From the NCBI GenBank assembly GCA_023431345.1, contig JAEYWK010000179.1, positions 15,242-79,241 of the forward strand: a DNA stretch of 64,000 nucleotides, in the 5' to 3' direction. Made by a program: the position numbers and the translations under genes. Shown here in pieces: positions 26,190-34,619 of this stretch. This stretch comes from Pseudomonadota bacterium. Lineage in GTDB: Bacteria; Myxococcota_A; Polyangia; Polyangiales; Polyangiaceae. Position 1 is the first letter of the stretch, and the number at the start of each line of letters is the position of its first letter. Below the pieces are notes generated by a model. It saw only the letters and a list, made by a program, of their open reading frames with translations, was not told the DNA's origin and searched no databases.

Positions 26190-26848
26190 CGCACGGGAGC
26201 GTCGAAGCGGTAAAGCGCTGCCTGCCGCGCCTGCTCGCGGTCACCGACCTCAGCGCCGCCCCCGCGGAGCGATGGCTCGCGCAGCTGCAGGCGCTCGCGA
26301 CCCAGCTGCGGCCGGGAGCGCTCGCGATCCTGCTGCGCGACCATGGCGTGAGCGGCCGTGAGCGCCTGGAGTTTGGCCGCGAGCTGCGGTCGCTCACTCG
26401 CACTGCGTCGCAGGAGCTGTGGGTGGCGGATCGGCTCGATTTGGCGCTCTTGCTCGGGGCGGAAGGCCTTCATCTCGGCGAACGCAGCGCGCGCGCCGAC
26501 GCGGTGCGACCGTTCTGGCGCGCCACGCTGACGCGCGCCTGGCACCTCATGAGCTGGTCTGCGGAGCAGGGCCGCGAGCTCATCGGGGTGGACGCGCTGC
26601 TCGTCTCGCCCGTGCTCGCGCCGCGCAAGGGCCGCGCGGCGTTGGGCCCCGCCGCGCTCGGCGAGCTGGGATCGACGCTGCGCGCGCAGAGCTCGGGCTC
26701 TGTGCCCGTGCTGTACGCGCTCGGCGGCGTCACCGCCGAAACGGCCGCGAGCTGCGTCGCGGCGGGGGCGCACGGCGTCGCGGCGATTGGCGCCGCGCTC
26801 CACGATTCGCCGGCCGCGCTCGCCGACGCGCTGGGGGCTCGTCGCTGA
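26186..26848 (+). CDS. thiE: Thiamine phosphate synthase-like protein ThiE
   Basis: ThiE joins HMP-pyrophosphate and thiazole phosphate to thiamine phosphate. The GTG overlapping the vanZ-like stop gives 220 residues, the usual size. The TIM-barrel motifs are present but divergent: LLAVTDLS at the start, AILLRDHGVSGRERLEFGREL for the pyrophosphate loop (usually L-R-x-K), GAEGLHLGERS for GVHLGQxD, VDALLVSPVLAPRKGR for the SPxFxTxTK loop, and YALGGVTAETAASCVAAGAHGVAAI. Loss of the usual lysine and threonines means it could be a TenI-like or altered paralogue. The linkage to thiG supports thiamine metabolism. Confidence 0.8.
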   Translation: MTHGSVEAVKRCLPRLLAVTDLSAAPAERWLAQLQALATQLRPGALAILLRDHGVSGRERLEFGRELRSLTRTASQELWVADRLDLALLLGAEGLHLGERSARADAVRPFWRATLTRAWHLMSWSAEQGRELIGVDALLVSPVLAPRKGRAALGPAALGELGSTLRAQSSGSVPVLYALGGVTAETAASCVAAGAHGVAAIGAALHDSPAALADALGARR

Positions 26849-26855
26849 CGCGCGG

Positions 26856-27191
26856 TCAGGCGCGAGCGAGCGCGACGCTGCTGCCGAGCTTGCTCGAAAG
26901 CACGCGCGACAGCGTGGACCACAGCTCATCGCCCGTCTTCTTGGCGATCCAGGCGTTTTGTTCGGCGTCCCAGTCGAAATGCCAGGCGCTGCGCTCGGCG
27001 GCCATCCAGATTTGGCGCGCGGCGCGGTGGCTGTTCACCACGTAGCGGCCGCCGCCCGGCACCTCGATCGTCAGGATGTCGCTCGACAGCTCGCTCTCGA
27101 CGCCGCCCAGCTCCAGCTCGTCGAGGGCGGCGATCAGCGCGCGCAGCTCGGGGTAGGCGCGCGCTTCGTAGTCTTCTTCGCTGATGGACAT
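26856..27191 (-). CDS. cyaY: Frataxin-like iron-sulfur cluster assembly protein CyaY
   Basis: The 111-residue length and pattern fit bacterial frataxin. An acidic first helix (SISEEDYEARAYPELRALIAAL) comes first, then the sheet strands LTIEVPGGGRYVVNSHRAARQIWMAA and AWHFDWDAEQNAWIA, each in the frataxin order T-x-E-x-x-x-G-x-x-x-V-N, Q-I-W-x-A, and H-F-D. Frataxins bind iron and modulate cysteine desulfurase during Fe-S cluster assembly in the cytoplasm. The gene is convergent with thiE, with seven bases between stops. A cysteine desulfurase gene occurs near 54 kb but is not adjacent. Confidence 0.82.
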   Translation of the reverse strand: MSISEEDYEARAYPELRALIAALDELELGGVESELSSDILTIEVPGGGRYVVNSHRAARQIWMAAERSAWHFDWDAEQNAWIAKKTGDELWSTLSRVLSSKLGSSVALARA

Positions 27192-27277
27192 GAACCCGCG
27201 CGAGTGTGCCTCGGTTCAGGCGCTTCCGCTACTCTTGCCGGCGTGCGTGTTTGCTGGCGCGTGCCGGACTTCGAGCG

Positions 27278-27685
27278 TCACTGTCCGGGGACAGCGGGCA
27301 GGCAGGCGCCGGCCATGCAGCGGTTGGGCGCGATGCAGTCGTTGTCGTTCTGACAGGGGAACACGCACTTGCCGAACTGCGTGTTGCACTTGGCCGTCGC
27401 GCAGTTCGCGTCGGTCGTGCACGGCAGCGCGAGCGGCCCGGGCGGAGAGAGCGCGGCGGCCGGAGCCGCGGGCGCGGGCGTGGCGGCCGGAACCGGGGCG
27501 GGCGCGGGGGGCGTCGTCGCCGCGGGCTGCGTGTAGCCCGGCTGCTCGGGCGGCTGGCCATACCCGGCGGGTTGTGTCTGCTGAGGGTAGCCGCCCTGTT
27601 GCGGTGGCTCTTCACTCTTGCAAGCGAGCGCCAACCCCGTCGCCATCACTAGCCCACAGATCGTCTGCAACTTCTCGAGCTTCAT
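27278..27685 (-). CDS. Predicted lipoprotein with proline-rich linker and Cys-rich C-terminus
   Basis: The 135-residue product begins MKLEKLQTICGLVMATGLALACKS, a signal peptide ending in a lipobox (LALAC), so it should be lipidated at that cysteine. Residues about 25-90 are low-complexity Pro/Ala/Gln. The last 45 residues carry eight cysteines in the order C-x5-C...C-N...C-x3-C-x5-C...C (PCTTDANCATAKC, then FPCQNDNDCIAPNRC), a small disulfide-bonded module common in myxobacterial secreted proteins. A start 20 codons further upstream is open but would bury the signal peptide. Confidence 0.75.
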   Translation of the reverse strand: MKLEKLQTICGLVMATGLALACKSEEPPQQGGYPQQTQPAGYGQPPEQPGYTQPAATTPPAPAPVPAATPAPAAPAAALSPPGPLALPCTTDANCATAKCNTQFGKCVFPCQNDNDCIAPNRCMAGACLPAVPGQ

Positions 27686-27846
27686 ACGGAAAGCCTCCAC
27701 GCTATACGCGACGACTCTCCTACAGGCCCCGTCCTCGGGGGTCAATCTGCGGCCGCGATTCGCGGCAATGCGGCGTCTAGCGCGCGGGGCGTTGTGACTC
27801 GGTGTTATACTAGCGAGCTCGTCATGGGAACGAGGCCGGGCTCATC

Positions 27847-29028
27847 GTGATCGGCGCGCGCGCCGTCGAGCGCTTCGTGAGCGAGATCCGCGCCGCGCTC
27901 CGGCGCCGGCCTGCCCACGAAGCGAAGCTGGCGGGCACGCTGCGCGCCGTGTCGGCGCATTCACCCGCGCTGCTCGACGAGCTGGTGGTGGTGGTCGAAA
28001 CGGTGGCGCGGCGAGGCTCGTTCGATCGCCCGCTCTACGCGGCCTCGGTGCGTACGCTGGCTGAGCGCGCCGATCCTCGCCTCACGTCGGCGCTCGCCAA
28101 GGCGCTCGGGCGCGACGACGCGGGCGGCCTTTCGTCGCTGGCGTCGGCGTGCTTCAGCCGCGACCGGTCGCTCTCGGAGCCGCTGTCGCGGGCCGCCAGC
28201 AGCCGCCACCCGGTGCTGGCGTTCGCGGCGGAGGTGGCGCGGCTTTCGCGCGGTGAGGCGCGCGGCGGCTCGATGGCTTCGCTAGCGCCCAAGATCAAAG
28301 AGTCGCATCGCATCGCGCTGTGCGGGGAGCTGTTCCTGTCGCTGCTGGCGGGCGCGCCGCTGCCGCGAGAAATCGGGCCCGCGCTGGCGGTGCTACGTGA
28401 CGCCGAACGACACCTCGGCCGCTGGCTGCTGCTCGGCGAGGTTGCCACGCGCGCCGGCGATCCGGAGCCGCTCGCGCAGGCCACGGCGCGCGCGCGCTCG
28501 GGCCCGAGCAGCGCGCGCGCGGCGTGGACGCTCGTGGCGTGGGCGCTCGAGCCGAGCTCGAGCCTACCCAGCGCTCGACCCACGCTCGAGCTCATCGCGA
28601 GGCTGAGTGACCGCCCCAGCGCGGAGCGAGACTCCTCGTTTCTGTTTCGCATGGCGGCCGCACGCGCGCCGAGCGCCCGCGGCGTGCTCGAAGGGCTCGC
28701 GCGGCGCCCCCGCCTCGACGACGACGTGTCGGTGCGCGCGGCGCTCCACCTGTGCCGAGACTACGGCGACGTGAGCTTCGTGGACGCGCTCAAGCAAGCA
28801 GGGCAGTCGCCGCGTCGAGACTCGCTGCGCGGGCTGGCCGCGGCGGCGTTGTTCGACTGCGGCGCCGCCGGCGAATCGCTGGCGTTGGCCGAGAGCCTCG
28901 ACGCCAGCCGGCAGCTGCCGGCGCTCGGTTGGGCGGCGCTCTTGCGCGCGCGCGCGGCCGGCGCGGCCCAGGGCCGCCTGGTGTCGGAGACGACATTTCG
29001 CCGCGTGCAGCAGGGAGCGTGCGCGTGA
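27847..29028 (+). CDS. Uncharacterised alpha-helical repeat-like protein
   Basis: The family is not recognised. The 393 residues are rich in Ala, Leu, Arg and Ser and predict as a run of amphipathic helices of about 30-40 residues, which suggests a HEAT-like or similar scaffold. No signal peptide, catalytic motif or membrane segment is visible. The GTG start follows an AT-containing stretch with TATACT at 27,806-27,811, a possible -10 box, although no good -35 is found at the right distance. The stop overlaps the GTG start of the secreted protease-like gene, so the two are probably coupled. Confidence 0.65.
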   Translation: MIGARAVERFVSEIRAALRRRPAHEAKLAGTLRAVSAHSPALLDELVVVVETVARRGSFDRPLYAASVRTLAERADPRLTSALAKALGRDDAGGLSSLASACFSRDRSLSEPLSRAASSRHPVLAFAAEVARLSRGEARGGSMASLAPKIKESHRIALCGELFLSLLAGAPLPREIGPALAVLRDAERHLGRWLLLGEVATRAGDPEPLAQATARARSGPSSARAAWTLVAWALEPSSSLPSARPTLELIARLSDRPSAERDSSFLFRMAAARAPSARGVLEGLARRPRLDDDVSVRAALHLCRDYGDVSFVDALKQAGQSPRRDSLRGLAAAALFDCGAAGESLALAESLDASRQLPALGWAALLRARAAGAAQGRLVSETTFRRVQQGACA

Positions 29029-30500
29029 AGCTCTCTCGGTGTGCGCTCGCGGCGCTGTGGCTGGGCGTGGCCTTGCCGTCGGCTGCCGGCGCGGAGCCGG
29101 TGTCGGCCCGAGCGGTGGACGAAGCGGGGCTGCCGCTCAGCGTGGCGCCGACCTACGCCGCGCTGTCGCGGACGCTGCCGCGCGAGCTCGGCGGCCTACC
29201 CGGCACCGACGAAGAGGCGCTGTCGTTCCTGCTCGTGGGCGAGCCCTCGGCGAGCTTCGAGACGGTCGAAGCGCTGACGCGCGATCGCGCCGGAAGACCG
29301 CTGGATGTGATCCATCGCTTGCGGGCCGAGCCCGCGGTGTGCCCGGATGGGGTGGCGCCCGAGCTGGTGTGTCGGCGCACGCCGGCGCTGCGCTTGGTGA
29401 CGGACGCGCTCGAGCGCGAGCACGTCGCGCTCAAGTCGCGCTCGCTGCGGGCGGAGCTGGGGGGCACGCTGCAGCTGACCCTGGCTGGTCGCGTCCTGGT
29501 CGACCTGCCAGTGGCCGGACCGGGCGGCGCGGGTGAGCGCTTTCAGGCGCGCCTGCGCACGATCGTGCTGCGCAGCGGCCCCGGCGCTCTCCCGGCGCTC
29601 GGCGGCGGCGACGCCGAAGCGCGGCGCATCATGAGCGAAGAGCTGCGAAGCGCGGCGGGGCTGTGGGCGCAGTGCGGCATCGAGCTGCTTCCGGCCGGGC
29701 GCGAGCCGGTAGAGCTGCTCGAGGTGCCGCGGACGCAGCTGCTCGCCGTAGGCTGCGGCGTCGCCCAGCCCGCGTCCGGGGGGCGCATCGCGCTGCTGAA
29801 CGGCAAACGCAAGGTAAGCCTGGTGACGGCGCCGGGCGAGAGCCCCGTGTCGGTCGCGCTACGCCTGAGCGAGGCGCTGGGCCCGGGCGCGCAGGTGTTC
29901 GAGAACCAGCGCTCGTTCGCAGAGGGCACCGCGAGCGCGGACGTGCTGCTGCGCGGACCCGCGCGCTGGCTGCCCGACGGCGACGCCCCGATCTCGAGCG
30001 ATCCCACGCTGCGCGTGTGCGCGGCCGAGCTCGACCTGAACCGAGGCCTCCCGCATTTTCGTGATGGCGACGCGTTCGTCGGCACGCTCGAGGAGCGAGC
30101 GCTGCTGCGCGCTTTCGATGACGGCGACCCGCGCACCATCGAGGTGCTGGTGGTGCCGCGCTTCGCGGGTGACTCGCGCATCGGCGAGTCGTTCATCGTC
30201 AGCCCCGGCTCGAGCCTCTCCAGCAGCGTGATCGTTGACCGCTCGGCCATCGGCGCGGGGGCGCGCTCGTTCGCGCTGGCGCACGAGCTGGGGCACGTGC
30301 TGCTGGCGATGCCGGGTCACCCCGACGATTTCGGCGTCGATCAGTCGTGGTCGCTGATGGACGCGGACGTCGCGGATCCGACCATTTTCGGCCCGCGGCG
30401 CTTGTCGGCGGCCGAATGTCGCCGCGCGCTCGTGCAGAGCGGACCGAGCGGGCGCGTGCCGCTGCTCGAGCGCGCGCCGCCGCTCAAAACGGCACGATGA
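29025..30500 (+). CDS. Predicted secreted zincin-type metalloprotease
   Basis: The 491-residue protein begins with a signal peptide (MKLSRCALAALWLGVALPSAAGA) and has a long N-terminal region of unknown fold. Near the C-terminus is FALAHELGHVLLAMPGHPDD, an HExxH zinc site with a further histidine, followed by SWSLMDAD, which may be the Met-turn of metzincin-like peptidases. It should act outside the inner membrane. The GTG overlapping the preceding TGA is preferred; a GTG two codons earlier is possible. The last 17 bases overlap the convergent IgGFc-binding-like gene. The substrate is unknown. Confidence 0.75.
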   Translation: MKLSRCALAALWLGVALPSAAGAEPVSARAVDEAGLPLSVAPTYAALSRTLPRELGGLPGTDEEALSFLLVGEPSASFETVEALTRDRAGRPLDVIHRLRAEPAVCPDGVAPELVCRRTPALRLVTDALEREHVALKSRSLRAELGGTLQLTLAGRVLVDLPVAGPGGAGERFQARLRTIVLRSGPGALPALGGGDAEARRIMSEELRSAAGLWAQCGIELLPAGREPVELLEVPRTQLLAVGCGVAQPASGGRIALLNGKRKVSLVTAPGESPVSVALRLSEALGPGAQVFENQRSFAEGTASADVLLRGPARWLPDGDAPISSDPTLRVCAAELDLNRGLPHFRDGDAFVGTLEERALLRAFDDGDPRTIEVLVVPRFAGDSRIGESFIVSPGSSLSSSVIVDRSAIGAGARSFALAHELGHVLLAMPGHPDDFGVDQSWSLMDADVADPTIFGPRRLSAAECRRALVQSGPSGRVPLLERAPPLKTAR

Positions 30501-32469
30501 AGCTGAGCTCGGTGCCGGCCGCGTAAGCGTAGCTCACGAAGTAATCGAAGCCGTCGACGATCACGCCCACCGGCTGATTGGCGACGATGCGGTGCACGCC
30601 GTCGTTCTGCAGCCCGCTCGTCAAGTTGTCGGGGCGGGGCCTCGACTCGTCGATTTTCGGGAAGCTCAGCTGACAAGTATAAACGACGTGCTCGGGCGGC
30701 CCCCCGCGCTCGTCGTCGTCGAGGCCGTCTCCCGGCGCCACCTCGCACGTCGCGAGCTCGCTCACGACTTGGCCGTCCAGCGCGATGGCCGTTCCCGGCG
30801 CGGCGATGATGCGCACGAAGTCGAAGCTGTACTTGTCGGGCGTCAAGAAGACGTAGCTGGTCCGGAATTGCTCGATGGGCGGCACGATGACCATGCTCGG
30901 ATCGCCGCCCGGTAACGCGTTCGGCAAGTTCGCGTCTTCCTGGCTAGGCGAGACGCTGGAGAGCGCGATGGGCGCGTCGCTGTCGAGCGTGAAATGGTGC
31001 GTGCTCGAGAGATCCGCGAAGTCACCGAGGCCGCGCAGCGTGAGCTCGCGGCGCTCACCGTCGAGGATGGTGCTGATGCGTGCGCCCTGCGCGGTGGTGG
31101 CGATCACGCGGAAATACTCGGTCTGCGTGCCGACGCCGACGGCCGCCCCCGCCGCCTGGATGGCCCGAGCGCGGTTCGGCGAGACCGTGGCGACGAAGCG
31201 CTTGCCGGCGGTGCGCACGTGATCGAGCTGCTCTTCGAGGTGGTCGGCGCAGCACCTGCGATCGCGCAGGGTGCGAAAGAACGGGGAGTCGCTGGCTTCG
31301 CTACCGCTGAACGCGACGATGGGGCCATCGGCGTAGACGATCGTGCCCGTGAAATCGGCGTTGAAGTCGTCGGTCTCGAGGTTGGCGACGTCGAACGGGT
31401 CGAGCGTCAGCACGAGCTCCTCGCCCGGCGCCGTCTCGGGAATACCGCCGCCACCCAGGATGCGCGTCGTGGGCACCACGCGGACGCGCGTTCCTGCACG
31501 GGTGCCGACCAATGTTAAAAACGCCCGCAAATCCGAGGGGTTATCCGAGCTGAAATTGGTGTTGGGGTCGTCGGTGCTGGCGATCGTCTGCGGCCAGCCG
31601 AGCACCGCGTACACCACGGCCTCCGTGCTGCTTCCCGGATCGAGCGCTTCGGCCGGCTTGAGCAGCGAGGCGTCGTTCGAGAACACGTCGACGTTCTCGA
31701 GCGGGTTGAACTGATACGCGACCACGGGGAACGACGACTTCACGCGGTAGGCCTGGCGTGTGAGCGCGGTGTGCGTCCCGCTGTCGAAGGTGCCCTCGGC
31801 CGAGCCGTCGACCTCGCGCGGACCGAGCTTGAACACGCGCAAGCTGAACGGCGGGATGGTGGCGCGGGCGACCTCGACCACACGCGGCTCTTCGCCAGGC
31901 TGGGAGTCGTCTTGGGTGATCACGACCTCCGTCGTCACGTCGGGATCGGGGTTCGAAATCACCACCGCGAACTGCTGCGCGGCCGCGTTCAGCGTGTCGT
32001 CGACGCGAGCGTTGTCGAGATCGACGGGCCAGTACTCGCAGCCGACGTTGCTGCGATTGCGCCGCGCTTCGTTGCACAGGTTGACGCAGCGGCCTTCGCG
32101 GCAGCCTTCGAGCTTTTCAGGGTCGCAGGTGCCGGTCTTTTCGCGGGTTTGGCCGTCGGCGCGGCAGGTGTAGGTGTCGAGCCCGTCGCAGCTGCGCGCA
32201 CCGGGCAGGCAGGGCGTGCAGGTGAAGCCGTCGGGGTTACACTGCTCGCCGCGCCCCACGCAGTCGTCGTCGAGCTCGAAGGTGGGGCCGCCGAGCGCGC
32301 TCACGCAGCGCTCGACGCGCCCGCTGGCGCAGCGCGCGGCGCCGACCTCGCAGCTGGGGGGCGGCGGCTCACCGCGCAGCCAGCGGTCGGTGCGATCGAA
32401 GCCGCAGGCGCCGGCGCCAGCCAGGAGCCCGAGCGCGAGAGTCAGCGAACGGGGACGAAAGAGCGACAT
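30484..32469 (-). CDS. Large lipoprotein, IgGFc-binding-protein-like
   Basis: The 661-residue product starts MSLFRPRSLTLALGLLAGAGACGF, a lipoprotein signal with lipobox AGAC. A Cys-rich segment (about residues 30-160, many C-x-n-C pairs) leads into a domain matching the IgGFc-binding N-terminal type found in myxobacterial surface proteins: FAVVISNPDPDVTTEVVI, VVAYQFNPLENVDVFSNDAS and SGSEASDSPF. These proteins are thought to be surface adhesins or structural lipoproteins; the name comes from a mucin-like mammalian protein and does not imply antibody binding here. It lies 13 bases downstream of another large lipoprotein gene on the same strand. Confidence 0.8.
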   Translation of the reverse strand: MSLFRPRSLTLALGLLAGAGACGFDRTDRWLRGEPPPPSCEVGAARCASGRVERCVSALGGPTFELDDDCVGRGEQCNPDGFTCTPCLPGARSCDGLDTYTCRADGQTREKTGTCDPEKLEGCREGRCVNLCNEARRNRSNVGCEYWPVDLDNARVDDTLNAAAQQFAVVISNPDPDVTTEVVITQDDSQPGEEPRVVEVARATIPPFSLRVFKLGPREVDGSAEGTFDSGTHTALTRQAYRVKSSFPVVAYQFNPLENVDVFSNDASLLKPAEALDPGSSTEAVVYAVLGWPQTIASTDDPNTNFSSDNPSDLRAFLTLVGTRAGTRVRVVPTTRILGGGGIPETAPGEELVLTLDPFDVANLETDDFNADFTGTIVYADGPIVAFSGSEASDSPFFRTLRDRRCCADHLEEQLDHVRTAGKRFVATVSPNRARAIQAAGAAVGVGTQTEYFRVIATTAQGARISTILDGERRELTLRGLGDFADLSSTHHFTLDSDAPIALSSVSPSQEDANLPNALPGGDPSMVIVPPIEQFRTSYVFLTPDKYSFDFVRIIAAPGTAIALDGQVVSELATCEVAPGDGLDDDERGGPPEHVVYTCQLSFPKIDESRPRPDNLTSGLQNDGVHRIVANQPVGVIVDGFDYFVSYAYAAGTELSFIVPF

Positions 32470-32482
32470 CGTCTTGCGGGGC

Positions 32483-34570
32483 TCAGTGCTGCGAAAGGAA
32501 GCGGTCCGTCGCGTAGGCGTTCCAACCTCGCGCCGCGAGCTGGCGGTAGCGCAGCTTGCCGTAGTCGAAGTCCGCGATGTGCGCGTAGGTGGCTTGAATC
32601 GCGAGCGAGCCCTGGGGCAAGGCCGCATCCGGCGCGAGCTCGGCCAGGTTGGGCAGCGCCAGCACCTCACGCGCGCCGGGTGCCACGATCGTCCAGTAAT
32701 ACAGGCCCCCGCCCGCCTGAATGTCGACGACGGTGAGCTCGACGCTCTGCGCTCCGGGCGCGGACTTCAGCGTCAGCTTCTTCATGTCCCACTTCACGTT
32801 CTTCAGCGGCTCGACCAGCTGCGGCACGGGCACGAAGCCACCCAGGTTGAGTGGCTCCGCTGAGCTCGTGCTCGAGAACGAGCCGATCACCGAGAGCGGC
32901 ACGCCGCCGTTCGCGCCCGTTACGGCGCGGGCGCCGAGCACGTAGCGGCTGCCGGCGAGCGTGCCCACCAGCGGGGGGACGCCGACGAACGAAAAATCAG
33001 TGGCGCCGGGCAGCGGGCGCTCGCTGATGCCACTCGGCAAGATCGCGAAGCCTTGATCTTGCACCTGGATCGCGACGGACGCGCGGATGCGATCCGGGCC
33101 GCGCTGGCCCGGCGTCGGGGGATCGAGCGTGACCTTGAGCGCGTGGTCGAGCGGTACGTCCACCTCGATGAACACGTCTTGCGAGGTTTGACCCGGCTTT
33201 ACCGCGACCCCGCGCAAGATGCCCATCGCGTAGGCCGTGAAGCTGCGCGGGCTCTTGCTCGAATCCTCGAGGCCGGCCAGCGTGTAGAGCGTGAAGTTGC
33301 CGGGCGACGTCGTTTGATAGAACTTGTAGCCAATCGCGCCCACCGACTCGCGCGTGATGGCGCTGCCGAGCGAGGGCAAGCGAAAGGGTTGGTCGGCGCT
33401 GTCGCTGAGGCGGAACACGTAGGCGACGTCGCGTTCGGTCTCGGTCGCGGGAGGGGGGACGTTGGTCCAGCCGCGCCTTTTGAGCTCGCCGTCCGGTTCC
33501 CACACCACCTCGCCCGTGATGCTCGAGCCGATGCCCGGCGTGCCGCCCGCGGGCGGCAGCTCACCGAGGTCGCCGCAATCGGGCGAGAGCACGGGATCGA
33601 GGTAAGCGGTGACCTGCTCGACGCCGACGTCGACGAACGTGATCGGCTGGAAGCACTTCATGGCAATCGTGACGGTTTGCCGCGGCCCGAGGTCGCCCGA
33701 AAACGTCACGACTCCGTGCTTGTCCGTGCGCTTGATGCTTCCGCTGTCGACGTCTTCGCCGACCAGCACCGTCGCGCCGGGCAGGGCCCGATTCTCGTAG
33801 ACGTCGAGCACGAGGACGGTCAGCTCACGGTCGAGCCTTTCGCCCGAGAGCCCGCCGCGGAAGCCGTTGTCGCTGTTGCCGTAAATGAAGCCGTCGAGCA
33901 CGTCGGCGCGCTGCTCACCGTCGAGCACGCTCACGACCTTGGCGCCCGCCTCGCCAGCGGGCGTCGTGCAGGTCAGCTCGGTCGGGCTCACGACCTGCAG
34001 ATCGAGGCAGGGCCGACGGTCGATCTCGACCTCGACGTCGTCGTGCCACTCGGTGCCGTTGCCTTTGAGGGTGAGGGCGGTGCCGCCCGAGGTGGGGCCG
34101 CTCGAGGGCGTTGCGTAGAAGGCGTCGTAGGTGAACCCGCCTTTGAGCGACGCGCTGGTCGACTCGGCGTCACCGTTCTGCACGCGGATGTCGACGGCTC
34201 CGGTGCTGCCGGGCGGCGTGAGCACCTGCAGCCGCTGCGGGTCGATCGGGGTGACGCCCGCCTTGGGCACCTCGACGTCACCGAACCAAACGCGCGCGTC
34301 GCTGCCGAAGCCGTTGCCGCGCACGGTCACGAGCGTCCCGCCCGCGAAGGGGCCGTGGGGCGGGTCGACCCCGAGCACGGCGTGGGGCGCGATGTCGAGC
34401 GCGTCGGGCGGCGCGTCCGGCAGTGAGCCGTCGAGCATGATCGGATCGGGCGGACCCGCGTCGTCGTCCGTTTGGCGCACGAACGGCTCGTCACGTCGCG
34501 CGAGGCAGCTCGCGAAAAAGATTCCGCTCAGTGCTCCTACCCAGGCCAGCGCATGCAGACGGCGGCGCAT
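32483..34570 (-). CDS. Large surface lipoprotein with IPT/TIG domains
   Basis: The 695-residue protein begins with a signal peptide and the lipobox-like FFASC, followed by an acidic Asp/Pro linker. Two immunoglobulin-like IPT/TIG repeats are visible near residues 65-145 and 148-232: GVDPPHGPFAGGTLVTVRGNGFG and TPSSGPTSGGTALTLKGNGTE in pieces, each ending in a GGFTY/DGFIY strand. A further beta-rich region holds carboxypeptidase-regulatory-like text (VLDVYENRALPGATVLVGEDVD). The architecture suggests an outer-surface binding or structural protein. It shares strand and probably transcript with the IgGFc-binding-like gene. Confidence 0.78.
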   Translation of the reverse strand: MRRRLHALAWVGALSGIFFASCLARRDEPFVRQTDDDAGPPDPIMLDGSLPDAPPDALDIAPHAVLGVDPPHGPFAGGTLVTVRGNGFGSDARVWFGDVEVPKAGVTPIDPQRLQVLTPPGSTGAVDIRVQNGDAESTSASLKGGFTYDAFYATPSSGPTSGGTALTLKGNGTEWHDDVEVEIDRRPCLDLQVVSPTELTCTTPAGEAGAKVVSVLDGEQRADVLDGFIYGNSDNGFRGGLSGERLDRELTVLVLDVYENRALPGATVLVGEDVDSGSIKRTDKHGVVTFSGDLGPRQTVTIAMKCFQPITFVDVGVEQVTAYLDPVLSPDCGDLGELPPAGGTPGIGSSITGEVVWEPDGELKRRGWTNVPPPATETERDVAYVFRLSDSADQPFRLPSLGSAITRESVGAIGYKFYQTTSPGNFTLYTLAGLEDSSKSPRSFTAYAMGILRGVAVKPGQTSQDVFIEVDVPLDHALKVTLDPPTPGQRGPDRIRASVAIQVQDQGFAILPSGISERPLPGATDFSFVGVPPLVGTLAGSRYVLGARAVTGANGGVPLSVIGSFSSTSSAEPLNLGGFVPVPQLVEPLKNVKWDMKKLTLKSAPGAQSVELTVVDIQAGGGLYYWTIVAPGAREVLALPNLAELAPDAALPQGSLAIQATYAHIADFDYGKLRYRQLAARGWNAYATDRFLSQH

Positions 34571-34619
34571 CCAGCGCCAAGGCTACGAGCGTCGCCGCGC
34601 CCGGGCAAACGGGTTTCGC

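Noticed and set aside
27806..27811. TATACT as a full sigma-70 promoter
   Set aside because: No -35 hexamer is found at a suitable distance, so only a possible -10 is noted.
33053..34426. Long plus-strand open frame opposite the IPT/TIG gene
   Set aside because: It is a shadow of GC-rich coding sequence, lacks domains, and the minus-strand gene has a signal peptide and TIG repeats.
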